Below are positions 32,460 through 40,087 of a stretch of 43,192 nt of DNA, piece after piece; positions within the stretch are counted from its first letter, which is position 1, and each line of letters starts with the position of its first letter. The translations under genes and the position numbers were made by a program. This stretch comes from a virus: the IMG/VR virus record IMGVR_UViG_3300009149_000006, positions 1 through 43,192 of that record; one strand, 5' to 3'. The notes below the pieces were generated by a model. The model saw only the letters and a list, made by a program, of their open reading frames with translations. It did not search any database and was not told the origin of the DNA.

Positions 32460-32809
32460 TGACTGTGTCGAACGTAAACGGCCAAGCCCGTACCGACATC
32501 GCTGTTCTGGTGCAGCGCTTAAATGACCACGAGAAGCGAGCACGGGAAGATTGGGAGAACATAATTGAAAAGCTGGCTGAAGCTAAGGCGCAGGTCAAAG
32601 AAAATGCCGAAGAGGCCCAGCGGAATGCCCGCGAGGCCAAAATGATTGCCAGGCAAAATAGCCAAACATTAAATACAATAAAAACGGAAATGGCGGTGGC
32701 TCAAGTGAAGATGGACAATGGAAGCAAGAGGTTTGTCGCGCTTATCGCCGCCGCCGCCAGTATATTTGCGGCGGGGCTAACAGCGTTGGTTCAAATCCTC
32801 ATCCACTAA
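32459..32809 (+). CDS. XhlA-like holin/membrane anchor protein
   Basis: About 116 residues from ATG 32459 (GTG at 32456 and GTG at 32465 are alternatives). The N-terminal 80 residues are a charged coiled coil (RLNDHEKRAREDWENIIEKL) and the C-terminus has one membrane segment (FVALIAAAASIFAAGLTALV). This layout is that of XhlA-type phage lysis proteins. The start overlaps the stop of the giant ejection-protein gene. Confidence 0.6.
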   Translation: MTVSNVNGQARTDIAVLVQRLNDHEKRAREDWENIIEKLAEAKAQVKENAEEAQRNAREAKMIARQNSQTLNTIKTEMAVAQVKMDNGSKRFVALIAAAASIFAAGLTALVQILIH

Positions 32810-32853
32810 CAAAAGACAATTTTACGCATTACTTTATAGAGGAGTGTTGACTT

Positions 32854-33159
32854 ATGGACTGGGAGCAATTCCCTGAGTATGTTGCTATTGCTATAACCAC
32901 TATCGCCACTATGGGTATGGTGGGTGCTGCCACTATGCAGATAGTCAAGGAGGTCGTAAGGCTACTCAGAACAGCAATACCAGCGTTCCAGCTTGAGCTT
33001 TCTGCGGAGTTTATGACCATAACCAGCGGGTTAATCTCTGCTGGGCTAGCTGCTTACGTTATGCACCAGACAGGGACGCCGCTTGCTGTAGCAATACTAG
33101 CTTGTATAGTCGCTCTTTATTCGCCTAAGGTAACACACGACGCAGTACGACATCTATGA
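32854..33159 (+). CDS. Putative holin
   Basis: 101 residues with two to three membrane segments (VAIAITTIATMGMVGAATM, FMTITSGLISAGLAAYVM, TPLAVAILACIVALYSP). Size and place, right after the XhlA-like gene and before a secreted protein, fit a holin that lets the lytic enzyme reach the wall. Identification by topology and context. Confidence 0.6.
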   Translation: MDWEQFPEYVAIAITTIATMGMVGAATMQIVKEVVRLLRTAIPAFQLELSAEFMTITSGLISAGLAAYVMHQTGTPLAVAILACIVALYSPKVTHDAVRHL

Positions 33160-33174
33160 GAAGGGAGGTGACCT

Positions 33175-33525
33175 ATGAGAATTGCATTAGCTATTCTGCT
33201 ACTACTGACTCTCGTAGCTCTGCCCGCTGTTGCGGGTGATCTGCTAATAACAACCGAGAAGATCGAGGTCAATGGGTTAGTTGGCAGCATTGGTGTGGCT
33301 GGCGGGGCTTTCTGGCCCGTAGTTAGTATAGCAGACAGTGGTGTACAGCTTGGTCCGATGGTTGCTATTGGAGAAAGCACGGGAGTTCTTGGCGGTGGGG
33401 CTAAGATCGGAGTAACTATCGATGCTCCCATACTAGAAAACCTCAATTTCGGTTGGATAGGATATGGTTACAACTGGGTAGAGAACGATTGGGGTCTTGA
33501 GTTTGGAGTGGGAGTAACTAGGTAG
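33175..33525 (+). CDS. Small secreted protein with C-terminus changed by a 44-bp duplication
   Basis: 116 residues. A signal peptide (MRIALAILLLLTLVALPAVA) is followed by a Gly/Val-rich beta protein with amphipathic strands (GSIGVAGGAFWPVVSIAD, LGPMVAIGES, LNFGWIGYGYNW), possibly a small barrel. The end VENDWGLEFGVGVTR is produced by the first unit of a 44-bp tandem duplication; the frame without it would end GVGVAVALK. GGGAGGTG lies upstream of the start. Confidence 0.65.
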   Translation: MRIALAILLLLTLVALPAVAGDLLITTEKIEVNGLVGSIGVAGGAFWPVVSIADSGVQLGPMVAIGESTGVLGGGAKIGVTIDAPILENLNFGWIGYGYNWVENDWGLEFGVGVTR

Positions 33526-33560
33526 AGAACGATTGGGGTCTTGAGTTTGGAGTGGGAGTA
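33477..33560 (+). repeat. 44-bp tandem duplication at the gene end
   Basis: Bases 33477-33516 recur exactly at 33521-33560, a period of 44 bp. Because 44 is not a multiple of three, the second unit is out of frame for the gene and the protein stops at 33525. Confidence 0.9.
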
Positions 33561-33600
33561 GCAGTTGCTCTCAAGTAGCCTCAGGAAGGTACTCTGTGAC

Positions 33601-33691
33601 GCACGACATCGCGCGTAGACGAGCGAACTTCACGTTATGAAGCCTAGGGCCCACGAAACCCTAGAAAACGCGTCTGGGCGCTTTGTCGTGC
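33601..33691 (+). ncRNA. Candidate branched RNA structure at the convergent gene end
   Basis: GCACGACA (33601-33608) pairs with TGTCGTGC (33684-33691). After a 2x2 internal loop, GCGCGTAGACG (33611-33621) pairs with CGTCTGGGCGC (33671-33681) with one mismatch and one G-U. Inside are two hairpins: CTTCA/TGAAG (33628-33642) and CTAGGG/CCCTAG (33644-33664). The G-U pair favours the plus strand. It lies between the last genes of the two convergent operons, so a bidirectional 3'-end structure is also possible. No poly-T follows. Confidence 0.45.
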
Positions 33692-33701
33692 TCCTGAGCA
33701 C
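33688..33701 (+). terminator. Weak hairpin, possible late terminator
   Basis: GTGCT, loop CCTG, AGCAC is followed by TATTTGGTTATAA. It is short, lacks a clear T-tract and competes with the outer stem of the branched structure. It is the only terminator-like element I can see at the end of the late operon. Confidence 0.3.
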
Positions 33702-33991
33702 TATTTGGTTATAACTGAAGCCATCCATCTAGCAATTAGACGCTTTATCTTCCGAGGATCGTCCTGTTCAGAGGGATAGGGGGACGTGGCGCGCAGGTAC
33801 TCCTGGGCTGCATTTTTCAGGGTTCGCTCAAGTACCATTACTCGATTGCGAAGGTTATTGCGTTTGTATTGAAGATAGTGCTGGTAACGATTACATTCAG
33901 CAAGACGATCCTCGAGAGCAGTAATTCTCCTCAGCCATCGAAGTCGGCTTCGGGTTAGCCTCCTTCTTGTTACCCAAGGCCACCTAATCAT
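33701..33991 (-). CDS. Small basic coiled-coil protein, last gene of the leftward operon
   Basis: 96 residues from ATG 33991 (AGGAGGTG spaced 6 nt; a GTG at 34000 is within the ribosome binding site). It begins MIRWPWVTRRRLTRSRL, very rich in Arg, followed by helices (ITALEDRLAECNRYQHYL, then NAAQEYLRATSP). Probably nucleic acid binding; no family recognised. It overlaps the VRR-NUC gene by 8 nt. Confidence 0.6.
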   Translation of the reverse strand: MIRWPWVTRRRLTRSRLRWLRRITALEDRLAECNRYQHYLQYKRNNLRNRVMVLERTLKNAAQEYLRATSPYPSEQDDPRKIKRLIARWMASVITK

Positions 33992-34412
33992 TTCTTTCAC
34001 CTCCTATTTTCTCTACGATCCGTTTGATCCTCCAGGGGTCTCCACGAAACCTTGTTATCAGCCCGCCTGCCATCTCCTTCCGGAAGTCCTTGTGCACAGA
34101 ATAACGTAGTGTCCAGCGAGATGGGTTCTCCCCAAACTCTGCTGAATGTGCCTTTACACTAAGCACACCTACATTACACCCTGCCCTTACCATATCATCA
34201 ATACAGGCTTCCTGTGTTGAGGTAAGCTTATTAGGGGCTACCTTCACCTCGAACCACCACGATACGCCGTTGATGCAAGCATAGATGTCCGGCAGACCTC
34301 TCCGCACAAAAGGCGTCGCTGCACTTATCTTCTGCACAAATGCATTAGGATCATACCGCTTAATGTCCTTCATGATGCGTTTTGTTTCTCGTGCCTCGGG
34401 ACCTTGGGGCAT
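33984..34412 (-). CDS. VRR-NUC nuclease
   Basis: 142 residues. The PD-(D/E)xK core of the VRR-NUC family is visible: GLPDIYACINGVSWWFEVK supplies the D and E-x-K, followed by NKLTSTQEACIDDM (with the conserved Gln) and VGVLSVKAHSAEF. Stand-alone VRR-NUC proteins occur in many phages and act on branched DNA in repair and replication. A GGAGAT lies upstream of the start. It overlaps the HTH gene by 53 nt. Confidence 0.8.
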   Translation of the reverse strand: MPQGPEARETKRIMKDIKRYDPNAFVQKISAATPFVRRGLPDIYACINGVSWWFEVKVAPNKLTSTQEACIDDMVRAGCNVGVLSVKAHSAEFGENPSRWTLRYSVHKDFRKEMAGGLITRFRGDPWRIKRIVEKIGGERND

Positions 34413-34947
34413 TGTAACCCATCTCCTTTAACGTCTTAACCCAACGATAGATTGTTGTGGGGCACACATTAAACTGCTTTGCCACCTCAGCATACGTATG
34501 CTTTCGCAGCAAAGCGTAGAGCCGATAGACATTATTCTGCAACATTGCCCGATGCCGTATCCCCCCTCCCCTACCAGGTCCACGTATCGCTACACCGGCA
34601 GCGACTAATATCCGGCGAACCGCCTTGTCGCTAGCCTTCATGCCCAATCCTCGTAACGCATCCGCTATATCCTTTAGGCTTTTGCCTTGCTGATACTCAT
34701 CCGCCATTGTTTTATAGATACCTGCTGACCCTTGGGTAACTATTGGTGATGGTGCTCCTCGTACCCGACGGGCAATACCGAGTTCTTCAAACACCTGTCG
34801 TACCCGCTCACGTGTCACCGGAGGATTAACCATTGCACCAATCTCCGCCAACGTCATCTTCTCGCTCCAATATAACCTCCGCAACTCATTCGTCGAATAC
34901 TTGTTGAGCGCTTTCCTCTCCTGTCTCAGCGAAATCACCTCCTTCAT
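34360..34947 (-). CDS. Three-HTH regulator
   Basis: 195 residues from ATG 34947. Three helix-turn-helix units can be seen: MTLAEIGAMVNPPVTRERV (like sigma-70 region 4), KSLKDIADALRGLGMKASDK, and TYAEVAKQFNVCPTTIYRWV (resolvase-like). A basic tail follows. The strong AAGGAGG lies just inside the ATG start and is correctly spaced to a CTG (34929), so translation may begin there. It overlaps the primase gene by 62 nt. Possibly a late-gene activator or repressor. Confidence 0.7.
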   Translation of the reverse strand: MKEVISLRQERKALNKYSTNELRRLYWSEKMTLAEIGAMVNPPVTRERVRQVFEELGIARRVRGAPSPIVTQGSAGIYKTMADEYQQGKSLKDIADALRGLGMKASDKAVRRILVAAGVAIRGPGRGGGIRHRAMLQNNVYRLYALLRKHTYAEVAKQFNVCPTTIYRWVKTLKEMGYNAPRSRGTRNKTHHEGH

Positions 34948-37900
34948 CTACAGTTTCTTCGGTTTCTAAATCTAATGCAGTCACTATTTTCTCCCAATCT
35001 AGGCGCGCCCACCTCGCTACTATTCCCTCAAACTGGCGCTTGGTGCCATAATCAATGAACGCATGGTGATTACGAAGGATATTCAAGAGCTTTCTCGGTG
35101 AGAGCCGCTCAAACTCCGTACCCCTAAGTGGCCCCGTCTTCTGTGCTATACTTGTAGCGACCCATAACATCCTCTTGACCTTATTCTCTACTACCCCATC
35201 AGCCACCACGACTCCACCAAGACTCATTCGCCTAAAGCTACTGCTCCCCGATGTTGCTAATTGGTAAACCGTATATGGCACTCTATCTATCTCGAAGGGT
35301 GAGCTAATCAGGTCAGATACGATGCGCTCCTCTAGTGTTAGCGTGCGACTCTCTACCTCGTACTCTGCCTTTGATCGGAACAACCGCTCTGCCACGGACT
35401 CAAAGTTTTCATCCAACATCTTTGCAGTGGCCAGTATCGGCAGGACATTGTCTCGGTGGCTAGGCGACATCAGGCCATCGTAGGGCAGATGCCCATAAAG
35501 TAACTCCTCGTATGCTGCCCGCAGGTCCTCGTAGTTGTTTTGAAATGCCAGCAGGATACTCCGGCGCATCTCTCGACAATCTGCTCCTTGCTGCGCCCAG
35601 AACTTAGCTATGGTCTCGCCAGGGCTATCCCATTCATCGTCGTATTCCGGTTGGATAACAAGCCAGCGGCGTATCTCCTGATCAGCCTCCCAGCTATTAA
35701 CACTGCTACAGATACAGCCCATATTCAGCACCGTGCGCCTCCAACCGCCCTCTGCTGTCCCTCGCAATCTACCCGCCCCCGACTCCGCTGCATTGCGCAT
35801 TGAGATCAAGGCGTCGAGAGTATTCCTGTCTTTTTTAGAGGGGTTAATAACGTTAATCTCGCCTTCGTCTAGCAACAGCGTATGCGCTGACTCACTATAT
35901 CGCGAGTTCAACCCCGCCTCTGTTATATTGTCTTCGCATTTCCCTGTTACTATGAATGGGCCACCCATCCTGGCGTAATTGGCTGCACCCCCATAAAAGC
36001 CCTTAACCAATGTGCTCTTACCACTACCTGACTTCCCCTGAAAGTGCACCAACGGTTTGCGTGGAAAGACGGTATCCCACGTAAATGCGAAAGGCAGTAG
36101 CGCAAGAATGTTCACATCACCCTTGTGCTTCAGTTCCCAACCTCGCTTTATAGCTTCGCATAGTAGCTCGTAGACTTTATCAGGTGCATAGTTAGAGTGG
36201 ATCGGTCGGTTCAATTCGTCGATGTTAAACTCCAGCCAATCATCCTCGTCACTACAATCCACAACACAATGCTCAGTAATGAATGGATCGGTGGCTTCCA
36301 CCCAAGGCCGACCTGGCTCCTTAACTAACATCCGCTCACCAGAGACGATAATAATCCTCCCTTCTACGATATGTAGGCCACTTTTCACCATCCGGTAATT
36401 ACTCATAGGTGGTGCTTTCTTTGTCAGATAGAACAAACCATCTCTGAGCAATGATGACGCTTCATTTTTTCCAACGCCCTTGATGCTCCGCAACTCCCCC
36501 ACCACGTCTACCACGGGGGCCATCATACCAGGTATCTTGTTCAGTGATGTCAACGGTAGGCGTACCAAGTTCTTGCGTTTCCTTGCCCACAACACCAACG
36601 CCGTACTCTGCTCGGTCTGCTCGTAACCTATAGCGCGATAATGCTCGTCGATTATATCTACGGCGCGAGATACCTTGCCAAGTGAAGCACCGTCCAGAAC
36701 TTTGCTTATGTCCTGGCTTAGCTGAGTCTTAGGAATACTAAGCATACTGCTGAGGTAATCTATAGCCTTGGCCTTCCTGGTAGAGGCCATTGCTCCAATA
36801 ACTGGATAGACACTTTTCTCTAGCTCTGCGTCAAGGGTATCGGGATCGCGGCGCAATCTCAATAGCCACGGGACAATCAGGTCTTCAGCGTCCTCTATTA
36901 TGTCGACTATGGCCTCAGGCCCATTGTCTCGCAGATAATCACAAAGGTCTTGCTCGCGACCAGGCAGGTCTACTATCCGTACCGCTGCTCCACCTAATGC
37001 TAGCTGGGAACCCAGGGCGATAGCCGCCTCTCTTCCTGCGCCGTCGGCATCGAAAGCAATCACCGCCTCCCCGTCTCCTATTGCCGACAGTATCTGCTTG
37101 CGATAGCTCTCCTTCATCTGTGTACTACAGGAGGAGACTATTGCCCAGTCTTCGCCTAAGAACTCCCGTGCCTGCCAAGCAGCATAAGCGTCGGGTATAC
37201 CCTCAGGGATAAGGACGCGACTGGCTCCCCGCAAGCTATCTGCTCCCCACAGTGGCTTCTCAACCGTCGTTGCAATCGCAGGTCTTTCCTTAGACGGCAG
37301 GCTCTGGTTAATCCATTTGGTTTCGGGCTTATAGGTCGTACTCTCAATAGCCCGCCCTGCCACATAGCAGGGCATCCCGCCGCTCAGCCAGGTGAAGGTC
37401 AGTCTTCCAGTAAGGGGGATGAACGGCTTGCTATCTCGTCCTTTAATGACGAGACCAGTGCTTCGAGCCTCTTCGACACTGAGTCCAGTTTCGGAAAGCA
37501 GCGCGTCCACATCTCCCTTAGCATAGCCAACTCGACAATAGGAAATTGTTTCGGGTTGAAGTCCATACTGTTGGTTAAGAAACTGTCGCAGGTCATCTGT
37601 AAGTCTCGTATGCCAACATTCCACGATTGCTGCAATGCGTCCTCGTACAATCCTTTTCTCCTCATTGAGTAAAGCCTCCTTCGTTTTCTTGGGCTTCGGT
37701 ATCTCAATGCCAGCATACGCAGCCAATTCCCTACACGCTTCATTGAACTCATCTCCTTCCAGCTTAGGTTTACCGTGCATATAACCCCACCAGCTAATCA
37801 CGTCGCCACGCGCACCACACGACCAGCAACACCAGTGCTGCTCGCTATCGTTGACTACTAGCTCAGTAGGGTTTGTTCCAGGATGTATTGGGCACGTCCC

Positions 37901-38002
37901 GCGCCATAGGCCAGGTCGGCCTTGCTTCAGGTCAGGGACATCTCTACTAATGTACTCAGATAAACGGATAGCGTCCTTGATATCTTGGGCGAAATCCGGC
38001 AT
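34886..38002 (-). CDS. Primase-helicase
   Basis: 1038 residues. Zinc finger of CHC2 type: C37-x2-H40 (CPIH) and C59-x2-C62 (CWSC). TOPRIM domain: IPEGIPDAY (Glu 267) and AFDADGAGREA (Asp 318/320). From about residue 600 an ATPase domain with Walker A GKSGSGKST (656-664) and Walker B LLLDE (709-713), then GRLRGTAEGGW and a typical arginine in EADQEIRRW. It makes RNA primers and unwinds DNA. No DNA polymerase gene is visible, so the phage probably recruits the host replisome. The ATP domain is of the kind found with phage/plasmid primases. Confidence 0.85.
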   Translation of the reverse strand: MPDFAQDIKDAIRLSEYISRDVPDLKQGRPGLWRGTCPIHPGTNPTELVVNDSEQHWCCWSCGARGDVISWWGYMHGKPKLEGDEFNEACRELAAYAGIEIPKPKKTKEALLNEEKRIVRGRIAAIVECWHTRLTDDLRQFLNQQYGLQPETISYCRVGYAKGDVDALLSETGLSVEEARSTGLVIKGRDSKPFIPLTGRLTFTWLSGGMPCYVAGRAIESTTYKPETKWINQSLPSKERPAIATTVEKPLWGADSLRGASRVLIPEGIPDAYAAWQAREFLGEDWAIVSSCSTQMKESYRKQILSAIGDGEAVIAFDADGAGREAAIALGSQLALGGAAVRIVDLPGREQDLCDYLRDNGPEAIVDIIEDAEDLIVPWLLRLRRDPDTLDAELEKSVYPVIGAMASTRKAKAIDYLSSMLSIPKTQLSQDISKVLDGASLGKVSRAVDIIDEHYRAIGYEQTEQSTALVLWARKRKNLVRLPLTSLNKIPGMMAPVVDVVGELRSIKGVGKNEASSLLRDGLFYLTKKAPPMSNYRMVKSGLHIVEGRIIIVSGERMLVKEPGRPWVEATDPFITEHCVVDCSDEDDWLEFNIDELNRPIHSNYAPDKVYELLCEAIKRGWELKHKGDVNILALLPFAFTWDTVFPRKPLVHFQGKSGSGKSTLVKGFYGGAANYARMGGPFIVTGKCEDNITEAGLNSRYSESAHTLLLDEGEINVINPSKKDRNTLDALISMRNAAESGAGRLRGTAEGGWRRTVLNMGCICSSVNSWEADQEIRRWLVIQPEYDDEWDSPGETIAKFWAQQGADCREMRRSILLAFQNNYEDLRAAYEELLYGHLPYDGLMSPSHRDNVLPILATAKMLDENFESVAERLFRSKAEYEVESRTLTLEERIVSDLISSPFEIDRVPYTVYQLATSGSSSFRRMSLGGVVVADGVVENKVKRMLWVATSIAQKTGPLRGTEFERLSPRKLLNILRNHHAFIDYGTKRQFEGIVARWARLDWEKIVTALDLETEETVDEGGDFAETGEESAQQVFDE

Positions 38003-38022
38003 AGCTTTTACCTTTCTGCGTC

Positions 38023-38199
38023 TCAGGCATCCGATGTGGGATATTCGTCAAGACACTTGACTTTTTCAAACGGGATGAATGTCATTCCTATTGAGGAAAC
38101 AATAACAAAACACCTTGACTCTACGTGTAGCTTCAATTCTGCCTCCTCGAACACACTCACCTCACTGTCACAATAGGTTACAGCGATATTTGTGCTCAT
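38023..38199 (-). CDS. Small hypothetical protein, 58 residues
   Basis: Begins MSTNIAVTYCDSEVSVF; an AAGGAGG lies upstream of the ATG at 38199. Beta-rich with several charged residues. The region contains an inverted repeat GTCAAG-ACA-CTTGAC around 38046-38060 that is part of the coding sequence. No family recognised. Confidence 0.6.
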   Translation of the reverse strand: MSTNIAVTYCDSEVSVFEEAELKLHVESRCFVIVSSIGMTFIPFEKVKCLDEYPTSDA

Positions 38200-38377
38200 G
38201 GTTTTCCTCCTTCCGTTCCAATTCTCTATATTCATCATACTCTATTGCTACTGGGTCATACCCCTCTATCTCCCGCCTGCAATACGGGCAGACGAAACTC
38301 CCCCTAAACACAAAGAACGCCCAGCAGTCCTTACAGAACAGCGCATGGTGCTGCGATAGGTGAGGTCTGCGCGACAC
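38168..38377 (-). CDS. Zinc-ribbon protein, 69 residues
   Basis: CKDC at about residue 15-18 and CPYC at about 30-33 form a zinc ribbon; the rest is acidic and helical (YDEYRELERKEENHEHK). GTG start. It overlaps the next gene by 32 nt. Function unknown. Confidence 0.65.
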   Translation of the reverse strand: MSRRPHLSQHHALFCKDCWAFFVFRGSFVCPYCRREIEGYDPVAIEYDEYRELERKEENHEHKYRCNLL

Positions 38378-38384
38378 TTATGGT

Positions 38385-38774
38385 TTACCATCCTTCCCGT
38401 TCGGTTGGTATCAAGTTTTTAATACAATATTGAATCCAAGTAGCATCTACCCCACTCAAGGCAAGCCTGTCGCCAGTCCAGGCAACAGCACAGTTGAAAT
38501 TAGTCCTAGCCCACCACCATTTGCCAACACGCAGAAGCCAGATGTATTTATGCCCACCCACAACATTCAAGGGATCAACATCCCAGCCTTCTTCCTCCCA
38601 CGAACAGCGACAGTACTTTATACCCCACAGTGCCCAAGAATAGACCGCCTTCCGGCTTGTACGTCGCGATGATGTCCTGCGCCAAGTCGCCTGTACTTGG
38701 TTCCCAGTTGAGTGCTGGTCTATTTCCTCGCGCACCTTCTGAAGTTGAGCTTCGTTTAACCCATCATTGGTCAC
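38385..38774 (-). CDS. Hypothetical protein, 129 residues
   Basis: Begins MTNDGLNEAQLQKVREE with a helical N-terminus, an Arg/Ser-rich stretch (TWRRTSSRRTSRK) and a Trp-rich beta part (YIWLLRVGKWWWARTNF). No family recognised. Overlaps the upstream gene by ATGA. Confidence 0.6.
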   Translation of the reverse strand: MTNDGLNEAQLQKVREEIDQHSTGNQVQATWRRTSSRRTSRKAVYSWALWGIKYCRCSWEEEGWDVDPLNVVGGHKYIWLLRVGKWWWARTNFNCAVAWTGDRLALSGVDATWIQYCIKNLIPTEREGW

Positions 38775-39544
38775 TCGAACACCTCCTCTCCGTTGTCACT
38801 TGCCGCGAACTCGTCGTTGCTCTCACTTGTCTCAAGCGGCATTCTCATCGAAGCCTGCGCACAGCTATCACGCATGGCTTGTAGCTCAGCGACAGCCTCT
38901 GGCTCAAGCTGACTTGCCAGAGACAGGACAAGTTTGGTATACTCTATGCCCTGGCGGTTTATAGCCTTCTTCGCACCAAAGTGCGTCACGACCTGCCAGT
39001 ACGCTAGCTTCTTGCCAAACAGCATCAGTGAGTGGTGCTGCGGTTCCTGTACGCTTGTTGTTGGGGCGTCAAGTACATGGGGGAGGATATTGTCTTTGGG
39101 CAATATGAAGAGGCGTGCCTTTTTCGCACAGGCTTGCCCTTCGCCACTGCGCGCAGAACCCCATTGCGACCAAGGGCACTGACGACACAGGGCTTCCTTC
39201 TCCTCCTCCCGCCACCAGCCAGTTATACCATCCTTACTTGAGCAAGCGGGGAACGGGTTCTTTTCGTCGCGTTCCTCGAATGGTTTATCCCAGTACACCC
39301 TGAATAGGTGCATGTGGAGGATAACACCATCAAAACCCTTAGCCCCCGATATTAGTTCCTCCTCCCCCTCGATACTCTCAATGCCAAAGCCTACTGCTCC
39401 GGCGTGCTTGAGGGTGATACGTGGGATAAGGTCAAGGCTCATCCCTTCTGGCCCCAGGATGCTAGCTACACTCTCCTGATACAACTGCATCATGTCTTGT
39501 TCCTCACGCACCACAATGTCCTCTGATTCGTTTTGTCCTACCAT
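38771..39544 (-). CDS. Putative ssDNA-binding-like protein with cysteine cluster
   Basis: 257 residues. The middle contains FPACSSKDGITGWW, ALCRQCPWSQWGSARSGEG, ACAKKARLFIL and then LDAPTTSVQEP. A cysteine cluster followed by beta strands and an acidic C-terminus (NDEFAASDNGEEVFE) is a pattern I associate with phage ssDNA-binding-like proteins, but I cannot name the family. It lies between helicase and primase genes, which supports a replication role. Confidence 0.45.
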   Translation of the reverse strand: MVGQNESEDIVVREEQDMMQLYQESVASILGPEGMSLDLIPRITLKHAGAVGFGIESIEGEEELISGAKGFDGVILHMHLFRVYWDKPFEERDEKNPFPACSSKDGITGWWREEEKEALCRQCPWSQWGSARSGEGQACAKKARLFILPKDNILPHVLDAPTTSVQEPQHHSLMLFGKKLAYWQVVTHFGAKKAINRQGIEYTKLVLSLASQLEPEAVAELQAMRDSCAQASMRMPLETSESNDEFAASDNGEEVFE

Positions 39545-39562
39545 TTGACTCGCTCTCCTTTC

Positions 39563-40087
39563 TTAGTGGCTCCTATGCCTTAACACAACGCCTTCTGATG
39601 TCTGTACCCAGTCTGGCAACTCCTCGTCCCGACTCAGTATGTCACGTGCCCACGCGCCTACGCTCTGGTAGTTGGGACTGATAACATTGAGCAGGCCTTC
39701 CTCCCTAAAGTATTCAACTGCCTTATCCCTATCTTTGGCCAGTACCCAGGCTTTCTGTTCAATAGCAGGATAGAGTGTTATCACTCCGTCCAGCGTATAC
39801 CGCTGGTCACCACCAAGGTTCTGCAACTGGAATAGTATCTGTTCTTGCAGTGCCTCGATCTCCCTTTTTAGGTCGCTTTCCTGCTTCGACAGTGCTTTCT
39901 TCTGATCCTGCTTTATCCGATACTCGTTTGCTAACACTGCAAGCTTCTGGTGTGCCAGTATCTCTGCCTGGCTTAGGCCCGCTTCCTTGCTTCTCGCGTC
40001 GTTCTCTGCCCACTCCGCTGCCCTCAGGTCGGGGTCTTCCAAGTCGCTTAATGCTTCCAGCCTGTCCTCGTCTTCTCGCGTAACCAT
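39563..40087 (-). CDS. Coiled-coil protein overlapping the helicase end
   Basis: 174 residues. An acidic N-terminus (REDEDRLEALSDLEDPDL) and a coiled coil (KKALSKQESDLKREIEALQEQ) are followed by a C-terminal beta part (RYTLDGVITLYPAIEQK, ERWAR-like AWARDILSRDEELP). The start follows GGAGAAGACCTAA and overlaps 281 nt of the helicase frame. It looks like the true gene of this stretch; the helicase extension does not. Function unknown. Confidence 0.65.
   Translation of the reverse strand: MVTREDEDRLEALSDLEDPDLRAAEWAENDARSKEAGLSQAEILAHQKLAVLANEYRIKQDQKKALSKQESDLKREIEALQEQILFQLQNLGGDQRYTLDGVITLYPAIEQKAWVLAKDRDKAVEYFREEGLLNVISPNYQSVGAWARDILSRDEELPDWVQTSEGVVLRHRSH

Noticed and set aside
38046-38060. 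Inverted repeat GTCAAG-ACA-CTTGAC as a regulatory site
   Set aside because: It is within the gene 38023-38199 and no -10 box is spaced to either -35-like half.
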